Assembly: GCA_947479085.1 (NCBI GenBank)
Contig: CANJYB010000020.1
Location: 1-64,000 of the forward strand
Reading direction: 5' to 3'
From: Bacteroidota bacterium
GTDB taxonomy: Bacteria > Bacteroidota > Bacteroidia > 2-12-FULL-35-15
DNA: 64,000 nt
Notes under the pieces: generated by a model
The model's database searches: none
The model's input: only the letters and a program-made list of their open reading frames with translations
Told to the model about the DNA's origin: nothing
Program-made: the position numbers and the translations under genes
Shown: in pieces, positions 8,146-16,454 of the stretch
Layout of the letters: the number at the start of each line of letters is the position of its first letter
Numbering within the stretch: position 1 is the stretch's first letter

Positions 8146-9333
8146 ATGTACGGAAATTTAAAAAATGATTTACAGAAAGAATTGGCTAACATTGAAGAAG
8201 CGGGCTTGTTCAAACGCGAACGAATAATAACTACCGAACAAGGTGCTATGGTAAATGTTAGCACAGGAGAAGAAGTAATTATCTTTTGTGCCAATAATTA
8301 TCTTGGCTTATCATCTCACCCAAAAGTAATAGAAGCTGCTCATAAAACCCTGGATACACATGGTTACGGAATGAGCAGTGTTCGATTTATTTGTGGTACA
8401 CAGGATATACATAAAGAACTGGAGCAGAAAATATCAACCTTTCTCGGGCAGGAAGACACTATATTATATGCTGCCTGCTTTGATGCAAACGGTGGGGTAT
8501 TCGAGCCATTGCTTGGGGAAGAGGATGCGATTATTTCGGACGAATTAAACCATGCATCAATTATTGATGGGGTTAGGTTATGTAAAGCACAAAGGTATCG
8601 TTACAAAAATTCCAATATGGAAGATTTGGAGGAACAATTAAAACAGGCGCAGGCTCAGCGTTACCGACTGATTGTAACAGATGGTGTGTTTTCAATGGAC
8701 GGCTTTGTTGCTCCTTTGGATAAAATCTGCGACCTAGCAGATAAATACAATGCAATGGTAATGGTTGACGAAAGTCATGCTACCGGGTTTATTGGCAAAA
8801 CAGGCAGAGGAACAGTGGAGTTGAAAAATGTTATGAATCGTGTGGATATTATTACCGGTACCTTAGGTAAAGCCCTTGGAGGTGCCATGGGTGGGTTTAC
8901 TTCCGGTAAAAAAGAAATCATCAGTATGCTTCGCCAGCGTTCCCGTCCCTATTTGTTTTCCAATTCTCTTGCTCCGCATATTGTTGGGGCTTCCATCGCT
9001 GTGCTTGATATGCTTAGCGAAGCCACTACACTTAGGGATAAATTGGAATGGAACGTAAATTATTTTAAGCAGGAAATAAAAAAAGTGGGGCTGGAAATTA
9101 AAGATGGCGACTCGGCCATTGTCCCTGTTATGTTATACGATGCAAAACTTGCACAGGAATTTGCCTCAAGGTTATTAAAAGAAGGAATTTATGTTATCGG
9201 GTTCTTTTATCCTGTAGTACCCAAAGGACAGGCCCGTATTCGTGTTCAGCTTTCAGCAGCTCACGAAAAAGAACACATTGACAAAGCCATTAAAGCGTTT
9301 GAAAAAGTAGGGAAAGAGTTAAATGTAATTTAA
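8146..9333 (+). CDS. kbl: Glycine C-acetyltransferase (2-amino-3-ketobutyrate CoA ligase)
   Basis: PLP enzyme of the alpha-oxoamine synthase group. It cleaves 2-amino-3-ketobutyrate with CoA to glycine and acetyl-CoA, the second step of threonine breakdown. The 395-residue length fits Kbl exactly. Motifs: [38 protein letters not shown], and [13 protein letters not shown] with the PLP lysine at about K242. The VRFICGT motif separates Kbl from 8-amino-7-oxononanoate synthase. No tdh neighbour is seen in this window. Confidence 0.93.
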   Translation: MYGNLKNDLQKELANIEEAGLFKRERIITTEQGAMVNVSTGEEVIIFCANNYLGLSSHPKVIEAAHKTLDTHGYGMSSVRFICGTQDIHKELEQKISTFLGQEDTILYAACFDANGGVFEPLLGEEDAIISDELNHASIIDGVRLCKAQRYRYKNSNMEDLEEQLKQAQAQRYRLIVTDGVFSMDGFVAPLDKICDLADKYNAMVMVDESHATGFIGKTGRGTVELKNVMNRVDIITGTLGKALGGAMGGFTSGKKEIISMLRQRSRPYLFSNSLAPHIVGASIAVLDMLSEATTLRDKLEWNVNYFKQEIKKVGLEIKDGDSAIVPVMLYDAKLAQEFASRLLKEGIYVIGFFYPVVPKGQARIRVQLSAAHEKEHIDKAIKAFEKVGKELNVI

Positions 9334-9399
9334 GATTTGAGATTGCGGATCGCGGATTTGTTAAACTCGGAGAATCCGAAATCCGAAATCCAAAATCTT
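9332..9399. repeat. Imperfect 27-bp inverted repeat between convergent genes
   Basis: The left arm (9332-9358) and right arm (9373-9399) match at 22 of 27 positions and are themselves built of short GGATT/ATCCG-type repeats. The element overlaps the kbl stop and ends next to the stop of the opposing AstE-like gene at 9401, so it probably serves as the transcription boundary. This style of palindrome recurs in Bacteroidota intergenic DNA. Confidence 0.75.
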
Positions 9400-9400
9400 G

Positions 9401-10357
9401 TTATTCTTCCACACCAATATGCATTAATGCATCTCCCTGGTTAATTACCGGTTGATTATTAATTCCGATAATATATCCGTCATGCGGGGCAACTAATTTT
9501 TCCTGGTGTTCTCCGTATGGATCGCAAATCATTCCTACAATATCTCCTTTCAGAATGTGCGCCCCGTTTGTTTTGGAGGTATGAAACATTCCGGAAGATT
9601 TAGCTCTTACCCATGAAGATTTGGTAAGATAAACAGTAGGATTGTTAGGTAAATCCAAATCAATCATTTTAAAATGTTTCATCAACCTCAAGCATCCGTT
9701 CATCCCTTCATTAATAGAATGGTAGTCGAATCGGGAAGACTCGCCTCCCTCAAAAACCAAAATGGATTTCCCCTTTTTGGATGCTTCCTTACGCAAGGTA
9801 TTATCTCTGAATGCTGAATTAATAATAAGAGGAGGAGAGAATTTTTTTCCTAAATCCAGATTGGTTTCATTATTAAACACACAGCGTATTTGAGGGTAGT
9901 TGTTAATCTTTGCGCCTCCTGTATGAAAATCAATTCCGAAATCAATTTGAGGAATAATTTCATTCATCAAATCGTAAGCAATTCTGCTTCCTAACGAACC
10001 ACTTTTTGTTCCCGGGAAACAACGATTCAAATCTCTGCCATCAGGCAAATCGCGGGTCCCATATAAAAAGGAAACGGTATTAATGATTGGAATAGCAATG
10101 ATACTTCCGCATAAAGGATGCTGCACATCCTCACGAGTAATCAATCGCCTTACTATTTCAATCCCGTTAATTTCATCTCCGTGCATTCCCGCCTGGATGA
10201 GTAATGTTGGACCGGGATGAGAAGAACGATAAATATAAACAGGAATTTCAATAATGGTTTTGGTTGGAAGCTGGTACCAGTTTAAGCTTACCTGGGCTGA
10301 GTTTCCTGGCTTGATCTCTAATCCGTTTATAAAAAGGTCTTTGTTCTTATAATGCAT
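9401..10357 (-). CDS. Succinylglutamate desuccinylase/aspartoacylase family protein (AstE-like)
   Basis: Zinc carboxypeptidase-fold deacylase: the metal motif QAGMHGDEINGIEI near residue 59 supplies H and E, followed by PDGRDLNRCFPG and the IDFHTGG segment. The family hydrolyses N-acyl amino acids or amidated peptide ends; the specific substrate is not evident, and no arginine-succinyltransferase pathway genes are nearby. The C-terminal ~90 residues form a barrel-like lid (KGDIVGMICDPYGE...). It is the third gene of a minus-strand operon, starting 8 bases after the RimK-like gene ends, so it likely acts on glutamyl-type modifications connected with RimK. Confidence 0.85.
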   Translation of the reverse strand: MHYKNKDLFINGLEIKPGNSAQVSLNWYQLPTKTIIEIPVYIYRSSHPGPTLLIQAGMHGDEINGIEIVRRLITREDVQHPLCGSIIAIPIINTVSFLYGTRDLPDGRDLNRCFPGTKSGSLGSRIAYDLMNEIIPQIDFGIDFHTGGAKINNYPQIRCVFNNETNLDLGKKFSPPLIINSAFRDNTLRKEASKKGKSILVFEGGESSRFDYHSINEGMNGCLRLMKHFKMIDLDLPNNPTVYLTKSSWVRAKSSGMFHTSKTNGAHILKGDIVGMICDPYGEHQEKLVAPHDGYIIGINNQPVINQGDALMHIGVEE

Positions 10358-10365
10358 ACTAAAAC

Positions 10366-11253
10366 CTAAGCTTCATGATTAAACTCATTTCTCTCAATGT
10401 ATTCAATTATTTTTCCGGCAATATCCACACCTGTTGCTCCTTCAATGCCTTCCAAGCCGGGGGAAGAATTTACCTCCATTACCAATGGGCCGCGGGATGA
10501 CTGAAGCATATCCACACCTGCTATGGCCAATCCTAATTTTTTTGCTGATTTAATGGCCGTCTCTCTTTCTTCCTTGGTTAATTCTAATACCGAAGCACTT
10601 CCGCCACGATGCAAATTGCTTCTGAATTCTCCAGGGAGTCCTTGCCGTTTCATTGCGCCCACTATTTTTCCGTCTACCACAAAGGCACGAATATCAGCAC
10701 CTCCCGCTTCTTTAATAAATTCCTGAACAAGGATATTTGCTTTTAAGGCAAGAAAAGATTCGATAACCGACTTTGCGGATTTATGAGTTTCGGCTAATAT
10801 CACCCCTATACCTTGCGTGCCTTCCAATAATTTAATTACCACCGGTGCGCCACCCACAATCTCAATTACATTATCAATGTTTTTTGGCAAGGATGCAAAA
10901 GCCGTTTTAGGCATTCCGATTCCTGCTTTAGCAAGTAATTGCAAACTTCTTAATTTATCGCGTGAGCGAACCAATGCCTGCGATTCCACAGATGAAAAAA
11001 CTTTCATTTGCTCAAACTGCCGAACAACAGCAGCACCATAAAACGTTACTGAAGTACCAATGCGGGGTATAATGGCATCAATTCCGGTAACCTCTTTTCC
11101 TCCATAAAATATATGCGGGTTGCCCTTTTCAATTGCCAATACACATTTTAAATGGTCAAGCACAATTACTTCATGCCCTCTTTGTTCAGCTGCTTCTACC
11201 AATCTTCGGGTAGAATAAAGTTTTGGTCCTCGTGATAAAATTGCAATTTTCAT
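10366..11253 (-). CDS. rimK: RimK family ATP-grasp ligase (alpha-L-glutamate ligase)
   Basis: ATP-grasp ligase of the RimK group, which adds glutamates to the C-terminus of ribosomal protein S6 in E. coli and related targets elsewhere. 295 residues, starting [15 protein letters not shown] as E. coli RimK does. Seen: the central ATP-binding loop [13 protein letters not shown], the second domain [25 protein letters not shown], and the metal-binding end [19 protein letters not shown]. It lies between a retropepsin-like RimB homologue (14 bases upstream) and an AstE-like deacylase (8 bases downstream). I infer a modification/removal module; the target protein is not shown by the sequence. Confidence 0.9.
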   Translation of the reverse strand: MKIAILSRGPKLYSTRRLVEAAEQRGHEVIVLDHLKCVLAIEKGNPHIFYGGKEVTGIDAIIPRIGTSVTFYGAAVVRQFEQMKVFSSVESQALVRSRDKLRSLQLLAKAGIGMPKTAFASLPKNIDNVIEIVGGAPVVIKLLEGTQGIGVILAETHKSAKSVIESFLALKANILVQEFIKEAGGADIRAFVVDGKIVGAMKRQGLPGEFRSNLHRGGSASVLELTKEERETAIKSAKKLGLAIAGVDMLQSSRGPLVMEVNSSPGLEGIEGATGVDIAGKIIEYIERNEFNHEA

Positions 11254-11267
11254 TTTATAAAGTTTAA

Positions 11268-11699
11268 TTATTTTTCGATGGCTAAATTGTTTAATAAACT
11301 CACATCCACAATAAATTTATTTTTCAAAAGCTTCCGGCCGATTAAAACAGGATACCTCATTGTGCCTCTGTCGGTCAACGAAATTACAGATTTAATTCTT
11401 TTGGGTCCTATTTTAATTACTGTTTTTATGATGTATCTTTTTTCTGTTTCACCAAAAGAATTTTTTATTTCTTTCTGCGAATATTCTGTAAACTTTTGTT
11501 CCACGTTGTTGTATTCAGGATGAGACGGGTCGAGAAAATAAAAATACAAGACCCCCGATTCCTCACGTATAGTGTGGCAATGCAAGACAGAAGTATACGC
11601 ACCGGTATCTATCTTTGCCTCTATTCCAAACAAATTCAATTCAGGAAAATCAATTATTTCTCTTCGCCCTATTACTAATTTTTCACTTTCTGAAGTCAT
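11268..11699 (-). CDS. RimB-like retropepsin-fold protein (putative ATP-dependent zinc protease family)
   Basis: 143-residue protein with the single-chain retropepsin signature [13 protein letters not shown] (catalytic Asp about D31) and the closing segment [19 protein letters not shown]. Databases name this family ATP-dependent zinc protease or RimK-associated protein; in Pseudomonas the homologue RimB is encoded with rimK. It is the first gene of the three-gene minus-strand operon and has its own TATCTTTG promoter. The zinc-protease label is historic: the visible motif is that of an aspartic protease. Confidence 0.82.
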   Translation of the reverse strand: MTSESEKLVIGRREIIDFPELNLFGIEAKIDTGAYTSVLHCHTIREESGVLYFYFLDPSHPEYNNVEQKFTEYSQKEIKNSFGETEKRYIIKTVIKIGPKRIKSVISLTDRGTMRYPVLIGRKLLKNKFIVDVSLLNNLAIEK

Positions 11700-11737
11700 T
11701 GCTTATAAAATTCATCCGCAAGATAAAAACTTTTAGT

Positions 11738-11745
11738 CAAAGATA
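11738..11745 (-). promoter_or_regulatory. -7 promoter element for the RimB/RimK/AstE-like operon
   Basis: The plus strand reads CAAAGATA, i.e. TATCTTTG on the minus strand, 38 bases upstream of the start at 11699. Confidence 0.55.
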
Positions 11746-11751
11746 TAGTGG

Positions 11752-11759
11752 TAATTTTG
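11752..11759 (+). promoter_or_regulatory. -7 promoter element for the FAD oxidoreductase
   Basis: TAATTTTG matches TAnnTTTG 35 bases upstream of the ATG at 11795. Only 6 bases separate it from the divergent -7 element at 11738-11745. Confidence 0.5.
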
Positions 11760-11794
11760 CTTTGCTCGATATTTGAGAAGAGGAGCTATATAAT

Positions 11795-12880
11795 ATGAAA
11801 CAAATAAATTACATAATTGTCGGGCAGGGACTTGCCGGAACTATCCTTGCTCAAACTTTATTAAAACAAAACAAATCCATACTTGTAATTGATGAGCCTG
11901 CTCTTTCGAATGCATCGCGCATTGCAGCCGGACTATATAACCCTGTGGTATTTAAAAGGCTTGTAAAAAGCTGGATGGCTGATGAGTTGATTCCTTGCAT
12001 GGATGAGTTTTATGCAGGTGCCGAAAAGTTATTGAATCAAAAATTCTATTTCAAAAAAAGAATTGTAAAACCTTTTGCTGAAGAACAGGAAAGGACATTA
12101 TGGGAGAAAAAAGTAAACGAAGAAGTGGGTAGGTATTTAAGTGCCATTATTTTTGACCATTTTCAGAATGAAAGTATCCACAACCCACTTGGAGTTTCTG
12201 AAATACTTGAGGGTGGAAATTTGAATACTGCTTTGTTCTTAAATTGCTTTCGAAATTATTTTTCTCAAAATGATTGTTTATTGGAAGAAACTTTTGATTA
12301 CAACCGGGTTTCATTTTCTGAAAATAAAGTTGTTTACAAAGACATTGAAGCTGATAAAATTATTTTTTGTGAAGGATATAAAACCATTGACAACCCTTAC
12401 TTTTCATGGCTTCCGTTTAAATTAACCAAGGGAGAAATACTGACTGTAAAGATTCCCGATTTTAAAATAGACGATGAGTTTGTTTTGAACAAAGGAGTTT
12501 TTATTTTACCCCTGGGAAATAATATTTATAAAGTAGGTGCTACTTATGAATGGAATGATTTGACTGAAAAAACTACTGAAAAAGGAAAACTGGAACTGGA
12601 AGACAAACTGAAAAAAGTAATTAAACTTCCATTTGAAATTATTGACCAACAGGCCGGAATAAGACCTACTGTGCTGGACAGGCGCCCCCTGATTGGCATT
12701 CACTCGGAAAATAATAAGTTGGCTGTATTTAATGGAATGGGAACTAAAGGAGTGATGCTGGTTCCTCATTTTGCAAACCAGTTTGCTGATTTTTTGATTA
12801 ATAATATCCCTTTAAATAAGGAAGTGGATATTGATAGATTTAATAAAAGTGGAGTAAAATTGGAACGCAGATTATCATGA
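11795..12880 (+). CDS. FAD-dependent oxidoreductase, DAO family
   Basis: 361 residues with an N-terminal Rossmann dinucleotide-binding motif (YIIVGQGLAGTILAQTLL, residues 5-22), an acidic residue after strand two (VIDE), and a C-terminal FAD motif (IGIHSENNKLAVFNGMGTKGVML). This is the DAO/MnmC-oxidase/ThiO-like architecture. The substrate is probably an amine or amino acid, but nothing in the neighbourhood identifies it. It is monocistronic, diverging from the RimK operon and converging on an acyltransferase gene. Confidence 0.8.
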   Translation: MKQINYIIVGQGLAGTILAQTLLKQNKSILVIDEPALSNASRIAAGLYNPVVFKRLVKSWMADELIPCMDEFYAGAEKLLNQKFYFKKRIVKPFAEEQERTLWEKKVNEEVGRYLSAIIFDHFQNESIHNPLGVSEILEGGNLNTALFLNCFRNYFSQNDCLLEETFDYNRVSFSENKVVYKDIEADKIIFCEGYKTIDNPYFSWLPFKLTKGEILTVKIPDFKIDDEFVLNKGVFILPLGNNIYKVGATYEWNDLTEKTTEKGKLELEDKLKKVIKLPFEIIDQQAGIRPTVLDRRPLIGIHSENNKLAVFNGMGTKGVMLVPHFANQFADFLINNIPLNKEVDIDRFNKSGVKLERRLS

Positions 12881-12940
12881 TTCTTCAGAATAAAAAATGA
12901 TTTCTTCTTTGGGGAGAGTTTATGATTTGATTTATGATTT

Positions 12941-12953
12941 CTGTCTTCGACAG
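12941..12953. terminator. Small hairpin in the convergent gap
   Basis: CTGTCTTCGACAG forms a 5-bp stem with a tight loop between convergent genes (stops at 12880 and 13026). A T-rich tract lies about 40 bases further on, but none follows directly, so this is a weak terminator candidate. Confidence 0.3.
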
Positions 12954-13025
12954 TTATGATTGGGTAATTGAAAGAATGACTTTAAAATCAGAAACTCATT
13001 TTTTGTTTTTAATTCTTTTAATTTC

Positions 13026-13595
13026 TTACTGGCTCAATTCCACATCCACCGAAAAATTCTCTGGATGTTTTCCTTTAATGTTTTTATAAAAATCCATGAT
13101 TTCCTTCATGTCTTTTTTAAAATCTCCGGTGGGATAAATCACCTTAAATATACCGCACTCGCGCTTTTCATAATCCATAAATCCTAAGCCGATAGGAACA
13201 TTGGCTTTAAGTGCCACATAATAAAATCCTGTTTTCCATTTCTCTCTTCTGCTTCGGGTTCCTTCGGGGGTAATTACCAGTCTTAAAATTTCATGATGGT
13301 TAAATAATTCGGCCATCGACTCCACTGCTCCTTTTTGCTCCCCGGCAATATTTTTGGCATCCCTGTCTATGGCAAGCGCACCACATTTTATCATCAATCG
13401 TTTGAACGGAAACCGAAGCCACTCTTTTTTTATGGCAAAACGGGGATGAAGTTTCATAAACCTTACCGCTCCCATGCCGTAAACAAAATCCCAATTACTT
13501 GTATGAGGTGCTACCACTACCACACATTTATTCACCTCATCGGATATATTGTGGGTTACTTTCCACCCCCCAAGTCTGAATACTATTTTAAACAT
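13026..13595 (-). CDS. 1-acyl-sn-glycerol-3-phosphate acyltransferase-like protein
   Basis: 189-residue compact acyltransferase. VVVAPHTSNWDFVYG supplies the HxxxxD catalytic motif (about residues 31-36), and VITPEGTRSRREKWKTGFYY is the substrate-binding block. The family acylates lysophospholipids or lipid A-like acceptors at the inner membrane face; this small subtype is common in Bacteroidota and the precise acceptor is not known. A TACTTTCG promoter-like element lies 17 bases upstream. It is the second PlsC-superfamily gene in the window and shares little beyond the motifs with the one at 6738. Confidence 0.85.
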   Translation of the reverse strand: MFKIVFRLGGWKVTHNISDEVNKCVVVVAPHTSNWDFVYGMGAVRFMKLHPRFAIKKEWLRFPFKRLMIKCGALAIDRDAKNIAGEQKGAVESMAELFNHHEILRLVITPEGTRSRREKWKTGFYYVALKANVPIGLGFMDYEKRECGIFKVIYPTGDFKKDMKEIMDFYKNIKGKHPENFSVDVELSQ

Positions 13596-13611
13596 TTTTC
13601 AAAATAAAATG

Positions 13612-13619
13612 CGAAAGTA
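13612..13619 (-). promoter_or_regulatory. -7-like element for the acyltransferase gene
   Basis: Plus strand CGAAAGTA, i.e. TACTTTCG on the minus strand, one mismatch from TAnnTTTG, 17 bases before the start codon. Confidence 0.4.
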
Positions 13620-13721
13620 TAGTTTTTAGATTAAACACAGACAAAAGGTTTTTACAATAAAAATCCTTTGAAAATATTAATGGGTTCTCCATTAATTTTT
13701 AATCCGGAATACCCAAATTTC

Positions 13722-13931
13722 AAACTATGTCACTGAAACGCCAAACTATGTCACTGAAGGAGCAAACTGTGTCACTGAAACGATAAACTGTGTCACTGAA
13801 GGACTAAACTGTGTCACTGAAACAGTAAACTGTGTCACTGGAGGAGCAAACTGTGTCACTGAAACCATAAACTGTGTCACTGAAGGACTAAACTGTGTCA
13901 CTGAAACGGTAAACTGTGTCACTGATGAAAT
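13722..13931. repeat. Tandem array, ten 21-bp units alternating as five 42-bp dimers
   Basis: The core AAACTGTGTCACTGA recurs at 13722, 13743, 13764, 13785, 13806, 13827, 13848, 13869, 13890 and 13911, an exact 21-bp period. The six to eight bases after the core alternate strictly between a GAAAC type and a GAAGGA/GGAGGA type, so the true unit is a 42-bp dimer. The first two cores carry ATG in place of GTG. Small dyads GTGTCAC and TCACTGA overlap in each core. It lies between a minus-strand and a plus-strand gene start; no gene is seen in the 675-bp gap. Confidence 0.95.
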
Positions 13932-14221
13932 TTAAGGCTTTAAGAAACAAGAAGCTGATAAGTAACTGATAAAAAACAAGTTGCTTTTCGTTTGAAAATG
14001 TCTTTCCATCCTATTTGCTTAAAACAACACCTTGTTTTTCTTAAAATTATGTAAAGTTAACCCTCCCGGAATCCGCAATCAGGTGGCTGGCTTTTCAAAA
14101 ATAAAAAAAACAGATGCAACCTTTTTGCTAAAAAATGACTCTATAACATTAGAAACAACTGCCATTTTAAGGAACAGAGTGTTTTTAAAGGAGGAAATCA
14201 GTTTAATAAACCTGAAAACTC

Positions 14222-14253
14222 TTTGTCTTTGGCAATAGATTTTGATACTTTTG
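14222..14253 (+). promoter_or_regulatory. Full promoter (-33 and -7) for the surface-protein cluster
   Basis: TTTG at 14222-14225 followed after 20 bases by TACTTTTG at 14246-14253 fits the Bacteroidota primary-sigma consensus well. It is 30 bases upstream of the ATG at 14283 and probably drives the three-gene run to 20588. Confidence 0.65.
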
Positions 14254-14282
14254 CAGGTAAATTACAATGAACCACTATTTTA

Positions 14283-16436
14283 ATGAACTTTTTAAGAAAT
14301 AAAAAAACGCTTTTTGCCTGTTTACTGTTTTCTGTTTCCATCATTTCAAAAGCACAATTAACAACCAGCAATGCAATGACACCGGCTCAGTTAGTTCAAA
14401 ATGTATTATTGGGAACAGGAATTACTGCAACTAATATTACCTATACGGGGGCTCCGCTGGCCCGGGGAACATTTAATGGCTCCACTTCCAATCTTGGTTT
14501 GGCAACCGGTGTACTTCTTTGTACCGGTCATATAAATAACGCTTGTGGACCTAACAATAACTCCAGCATTACTAATGTAAATGGATTACCCGGTGATGCA
14601 GATTTAAATATCATAACCGCTCCGGCAGTTAGCCATGATGCCTGCATTCTTGAGTTTGATTTTATTCCAAGGTCCGATACCGTTAAGTTTCGCTATATTT
14701 TTGGTTCGGAAGAATATATGGAATATGTAAATTCTCCACCATTACCAGCTACTGTGAATGATGGTTTTGGATTTTTTATCAGCGGACCTGGTATTACAGG
14801 GCCATTCAGCAACAATGCTAAAAATATTGCACTGGTTCCGGGAACTGCATTGCCTGTTACCATGTATAATCTGAGTTTAAATAATAATGGTCAATACTAT
14901 TTTGATAATGGAGACGGTGCCGGAACAGGCACTGCACCTGATGGATTGACTATTCAATATGATGGATTTACCGTTCCATTAACAGCTATCTCTGCTGTGC
15001 AATGCGGGCAAACTTACCATATTAAAATAGCAATCGGAGATGCATTTGATTCGTCCATCGATTCAGGAGTGTTTTTAGAGGCAGGAAGTTTTTCCAGCCC
15101 CGAACAAATTGTGGTTACTTCCAATGCATTTATGGCCGGACAACCAACTATAAATGACACTTTGCTTTACGAGGGTTGCGGAAAAGCAAGAATTCATTTT
15201 CAACGATTGGGTACCGCCTGCAATTTAATTTATCCTGATACTGTTTATTATACCATCAGTGGAACAGCCACTAACGGAGTTGATTATACTGCCATTGGTG
15301 ACAGCGTTCTGTATGCTTCCAATATTGATACTGCATCCATTCTTTTAAATATAAATCCGGATGCATTAACAGAAGGCAATGAAACCGTTACTCTGAATGT
15401 GGTTAATTCAACACCACCGGCTTCCATCACTTTTACCATTATCGACTCTCCACCGTTAACGGTAAACCTAGACCCGGATGCAACGTTTTCCTGTCCTCCA
15501 GCGAGTATGCAGATTACTGCAGCTACTGCTGGAGGAACTCCTCCTTACCAATACAGTTGGGTAAATGCAACAAGTTCGATTTTTACTGCCACCATAAATC
15601 CGCAACAAACCTCCACCTATTATGTAACAGTGTCTGATGGATGTGGTAATACAGCAACCGACAGCATGCACATTATTGTAACAGCTTATGTACCCATGCA
15701 GTTGACCGTATCGAACGACACTGCTATTTGTTACGGAGATGTGGTTACCCTGAAAACACAGTTAACAGGAGGAAGATCAAACTTTACTTATAACTGGACT
15801 CCCGGTGGTTCTTCTTCCGATTCATTAAGGGTGAGTCCATCCAATACTACGCTTTACACCGTCACAGTTACCGACCAATGCAATCAATCCGTTACCGGCA
15901 CAGTTACAGTAAGCACTCAACCTATTCAGGCATTGTTTTATTTTAACCAGGTAACTAATCAGAATGTGCAGTTTAATAATGCATCAACCGGAGCGACCAA
16001 TTATCATTGGAATTTTGGTGATGGTTCTGCCGATTCGGTTTCCTATGAATTGAATCCTACCCATTATTTTTCACATGATGGAACTTTTATTGTTTCTCTC
16101 GTGGTGACCAATGCGCAGGGTTGCAAAGATTCTGCTTTTCAGACACTGGTAATTCTGCCCGATTTTTATTTTTATTTCCCAAATTCTTTTTCTCCAAATG
16201 ATGATGGAAAAAATGATACATTTACAGGCTATGGCATTGGTATTAAGTCTTTTCAAATGACAATTTATAACAGGTGGGGAGAATTAATATATATTACAAA
16301 TGATATTACAAAAGGTTGGGACGGCACTTATTTAGGGGCAGAAGCAGAGGCAGGAGTATATGTTTGTATTTTCGATTTAGAAACATTTAATAAAAAAGAA
16401 GTCAAAAAAATAGGAAACGTTAACTTAGTGAGATAA
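14283..16436 (+). CDS. Choice-of-anchor L / PKD surface protein with T9SS type B sorting domain
   Basis: 717 residues: signal peptide (KTLFACLLFSVSIISKAQ), choice-of-anchor L domain (~20-275; GVLLCTGHINN, FRYIFGSEEYMEYV, DGFGFFISGPG), a Calx-beta-like segment (ISGTATNGVDYTAIGDSV), two Ig-like repeats with SSTYYVTVSDGCGN-type ends, a PKD domain (~565-625; YHWNFGDGSADS), and a gliding-motility-associated C-terminal domain (FPNSFSPNDDGKNDTF to the end). The terminal domain directs export by the type IX system and attachment to the surface. Likely an adhesin or filament protein; the ligand is unknown. A close paralogue follows 18 bases downstream. Confidence 0.9.
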   Translation: MNFLRNKKTLFACLLFSVSIISKAQLTTSNAMTPAQLVQNVLLGTGITATNITYTGAPLARGTFNGSTSNLGLATGVLLCTGHINNACGPNNNSSITNVNGLPGDADLNIITAPAVSHDACILEFDFIPRSDTVKFRYIFGSEEYMEYVNSPPLPATVNDGFGFFISGPGITGPFSNNAKNIALVPGTALPVTMYNLSLNNNGQYYFDNGDGAGTGTAPDGLTIQYDGFTVPLTAISAVQCGQTYHIKIAIGDAFDSSIDSGVFLEAGSFSSPEQIVVTSNAFMAGQPTINDTLLYEGCGKARIHFQRLGTACNLIYPDTVYYTISGTATNGVDYTAIGDSVLYASNIDTASILLNINPDALTEGNETVTLNVVNSTPPASITFTIIDSPPLTVNLDPDATFSCPPASMQITAATAGGTPPYQYSWVNATSSIFTATINPQQTSTYYVTVSDGCGNTATDSMHIIVTAYVPMQLTVSNDTAICYGDVVTLKTQLTGGRSNFTYNWTPGGSSSDSLRVSPSNTTLYTVTVTDQCNQSVTGTVTVSTQPIQALFYFNQVTNQNVQFNNASTGATNYHWNFGDGSADSVSYELNPTHYFSHDGTFIVSLVVTNAQGCKDSAFQTLVILPDFYFYFPNSFSPNDDGKNDTFTGYGIGIKSFQMTIYNRWGELIYITNDITKGWDGTYLGAEAEAGVYVCIFDLETFNKKEVKKIGNVNLVR

Positions 16437-16454
16437 TTAAAAAACAATAAAAAA

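Noticed and set aside
14032-14238. 68-codon ORF before the surface-protein cluster
   Set aside because: AT-rich, no family resemblance, and the real promoter for the next gene starts at its end.
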